NCBI GenBank assembly: GCA_019454185.1
Contig: CP075368.1
Span: 2,583,649 to 2,647,648 of the forward strand
Length of the DNA: 64,000 bases
Reading direction: 5' to 3'
From: Phycisphaeraceae bacterium
Lineage (GTDB): Bacteria > Planctomycetota > Phycisphaerae > Phycisphaerales > UBA1924
Within the stretch, counting starts at the first letter, position 1. Each line of letters opens with the position of its first letter. Positions 62,937 through 64,000 of the stretch are shown here, one piece after another. A model generated the notes under the pieces. That model was not told the origin of the DNA, did no database searches, and saw only the letters and a list, made by a program, of their open reading frames with translations. The position numbers and the translations under genes were made by a program.

Positions 62937-63997
62937 CGCCGGCCCCCTTGTGACGCGACCTCGTGGCTCGCGGGTTCTGCGGGATCTACGTCGAGTGAGT
63001 TTGTGATCTGTCTGCCGACGATGCGTTCTTTCCAGATACCCTGCGGCTCTGTGAAGCGGACCCAAGCGGTGAGTCCGGCGACGATCCCTTCGGGATTGGC
63101 GACTTCGACGCGGACGCGGCGAGTGCCGCTGCGTGGATCGGCGACGGGGCTGACTTCCGTGACTTTGCCGACGTGGACTCGGGGTTCGCCCGGGAGTTCC
63201 ATGAGCACCCAGGCCTGTTGTCCGACGCGGACGGCTTCTCTGCCGGTGGAGGGGTCGGCGAGGGTGACGGCGATGGGCGGGGCGACGTCGATCTCGAGGG
63301 GATCGATCTCAACGACGCGGAGGACTTTGTCGTTGTCGGTGACGCTCTGGCCGGCGTCCATGAAGACGGTGTCCACCTCGCCGTCGAAGGGTGCGAGGAT
63401 TCTGTAGCGATCGACGCGCGCGATCACGCGATCGACCTGGATCTGCTCTTGCTCCTGGTTGAACTTGGCGGTCTCGTAGTCGATTTTCGCGGCTTCGAGC
63501 GAGAGTCGGGCGCGTTCGAGTTCCTGCGGAGAGCCCCCTCCTTCACGCTGGAGGTTGAGCAACTGGTCGTACTCGAACCGCTGGAGTTCGACGGCCTTCT
63601 CAGCGCGATCGACGGGCAAGGAGGATCCGGCCCGCAGTTGCTGCGCCTTGAGGAGGGCGAGTTCTTCGGCGTCGTCGCCCCGCACCAGCACCTGCCCCTT
63701 CTTGACCCGATCCCCACCCTTGACGAGGACCTCTCGGATGGTCGTCGGGAGACTCAGCCCCATGACGGCGTCCTGCTTGGGTCGGGTGAATGCCTTCTCG
63801 CCTCCGAACCCGGCGACGGAGTCGTCGGTCGCGGGCTGTGTGTGGGTGGTGTGCGCCGACGCGCCCGCGCCATCCGGCGAGGCGAGTAGGAGGGCAAGTC
63901 CTGCGCACGCTGCACAAGCGATGAGTCGCCTCACGAGCAAGCTCCTTGTCCACGTGCCGCGGGTCTGGCCCGTGGCGTCAGAACGATCGCGATTCAT
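62933..63997 (-). CDS. HlyD/RND-type periplasmic adaptor protein
   Basis: The 354-residue protein has a signal-anchor (RRLIACAACAGLALLLASPDG) and the adaptor layout: DAVMGLSLPTTIREVLVKGGDRVKKGQVLVRGDD as first half of the lipoyl-like domain, an alpha-helical hairpin to about residue 195, YRILAPFDGEVDTVFMDAGQSV as the second half, then beta-barrel and VRVEVANPEGIVAGLTAWVRF. The first gene seen of the operon; the start ATG lies 3 bases from the window edge, so a longer form or further upstream genes are possible. Its stop overlaps the next GTG by four bases. No RND pump, MFS or ABC exporter gene is in the window. Confidence 0.88.
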   Translation of the reverse strand: MNRDRSDATGQTRGTWTRSLLVRRLIACAACAGLALLLASPDGAGASAHTTHTQPATDDSVAGFGGEKAFTRPKQDAVMGLSLPTTIREVLVKGGDRVKKGQVLVRGDDAEELALLKAQQLRAGSSLPVDRAEKAVELQRFEYDQLLNLQREGGGSPQELERARLSLEAAKIDYETAKFNQEQEQIQVDRVIARVDRYRILAPFDGEVDTVFMDAGQSVTDNDKVLRVVEIDPLEIDVAPPIAVTLADPSTGREAVRVGQQAWVLMELPGEPRVHVGKVTEVSPVADPRSGTRRVRVEVANPEGIVAGLTAWVRFTEPQGIWKERIVGRQITNSLDVDPAEPASHEVASQGGRR

Positions 63998-64000
63998 GCT

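Overview
The window is high-GC bacterial DNA that looks like a member of the Planctomycetota, probably class Phycisphaerae. This rests on family content: type II secretion/type IV pilus genes with long Gly/Pro-rich tails, a planctomycete-style H-X9-DG pseudopilin, and M50/PqqD/HlyD fusions beside a SecA-like ATPase. A 23S rRNA gene that is not preceded by a 16S gene also fits. The assignment is an inference, since no 16S gene is present.

Layout. 1-808 is the 5' part of a 23S rRNA gene on the minus strand. 1.1-6.7 kb is a minus-strand pilM-type operon. 7.0-14.4 kb is housekeeping: a Memo-like protein, a CusF-like lipoprotein, a uracil-DNA glycosylase, membrane proteins, PhoH, and a DUF433 antitoxin whose partner toxin is a deletion remnant. 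14.5-22.7 kb is a nine-gene type II secretion assembly-platform and pseudopilin operon (F, G, I, J, K, a C/P-like gene, L, M and a TPR lipoprotein) without the ATPase or the secretin. 22.9-23.9 kb is threonine dehydrogenase.

23.9-29.4 kb is an accessory region. It holds octanucleotide arrays, a two-hairpin repeat family, an HTH-like protein gene, three 14-bp direct repeats, a complete EcoRII-type restriction-modification cassette with Vsr, and a MntA/HepT module whose HepT gene is cut off next to the end of vsr. Inside this region, at about 25.6 kb, the plus strand changes from C-rich to G-rich and stays so to the window end. This is the direction expected at a replication origin.

29.4-56.6 kb is mostly metabolism and envelope: nuoF, an erythromycin-esterase-like protein, a second intact MntA/HepT pair, a D-2-hydroxyacid dehydrogenase, a class IV aminotransferase, a pseudopilin, a site-2 protease, a redoxin and a DsbD-N-like protein. 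It continues with a Fic protein with a palindromic operator, putA, ribF-nrnA-methyltransferase, dus, a bshB1-like deacetylase, mgtE and a PHP-domain metallohydrolase.

56.7-64.0 kb is a tightly overlapping four-gene minus-strand operon: HlyD-type adaptor, GAF-GAF-HlyD protein, PqqD-M50-HlyD membrane protein, and a SecA-like ATPase lacking the SecA C-terminal region. It may continue past the right edge. It is the best candidate here for an undescribed system, plausibly a dedicated export or peptide-processing machine.

Three proteins have lost the cysteines that define their family chemistry: the Fe-S cysteines of the family 4 glycosylase, the structural-zinc cysteines of Tdh, and the nucleophile of a rhodanese-like lipoprotein. 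All statements come from reading the sequence; no searches or computations were run.
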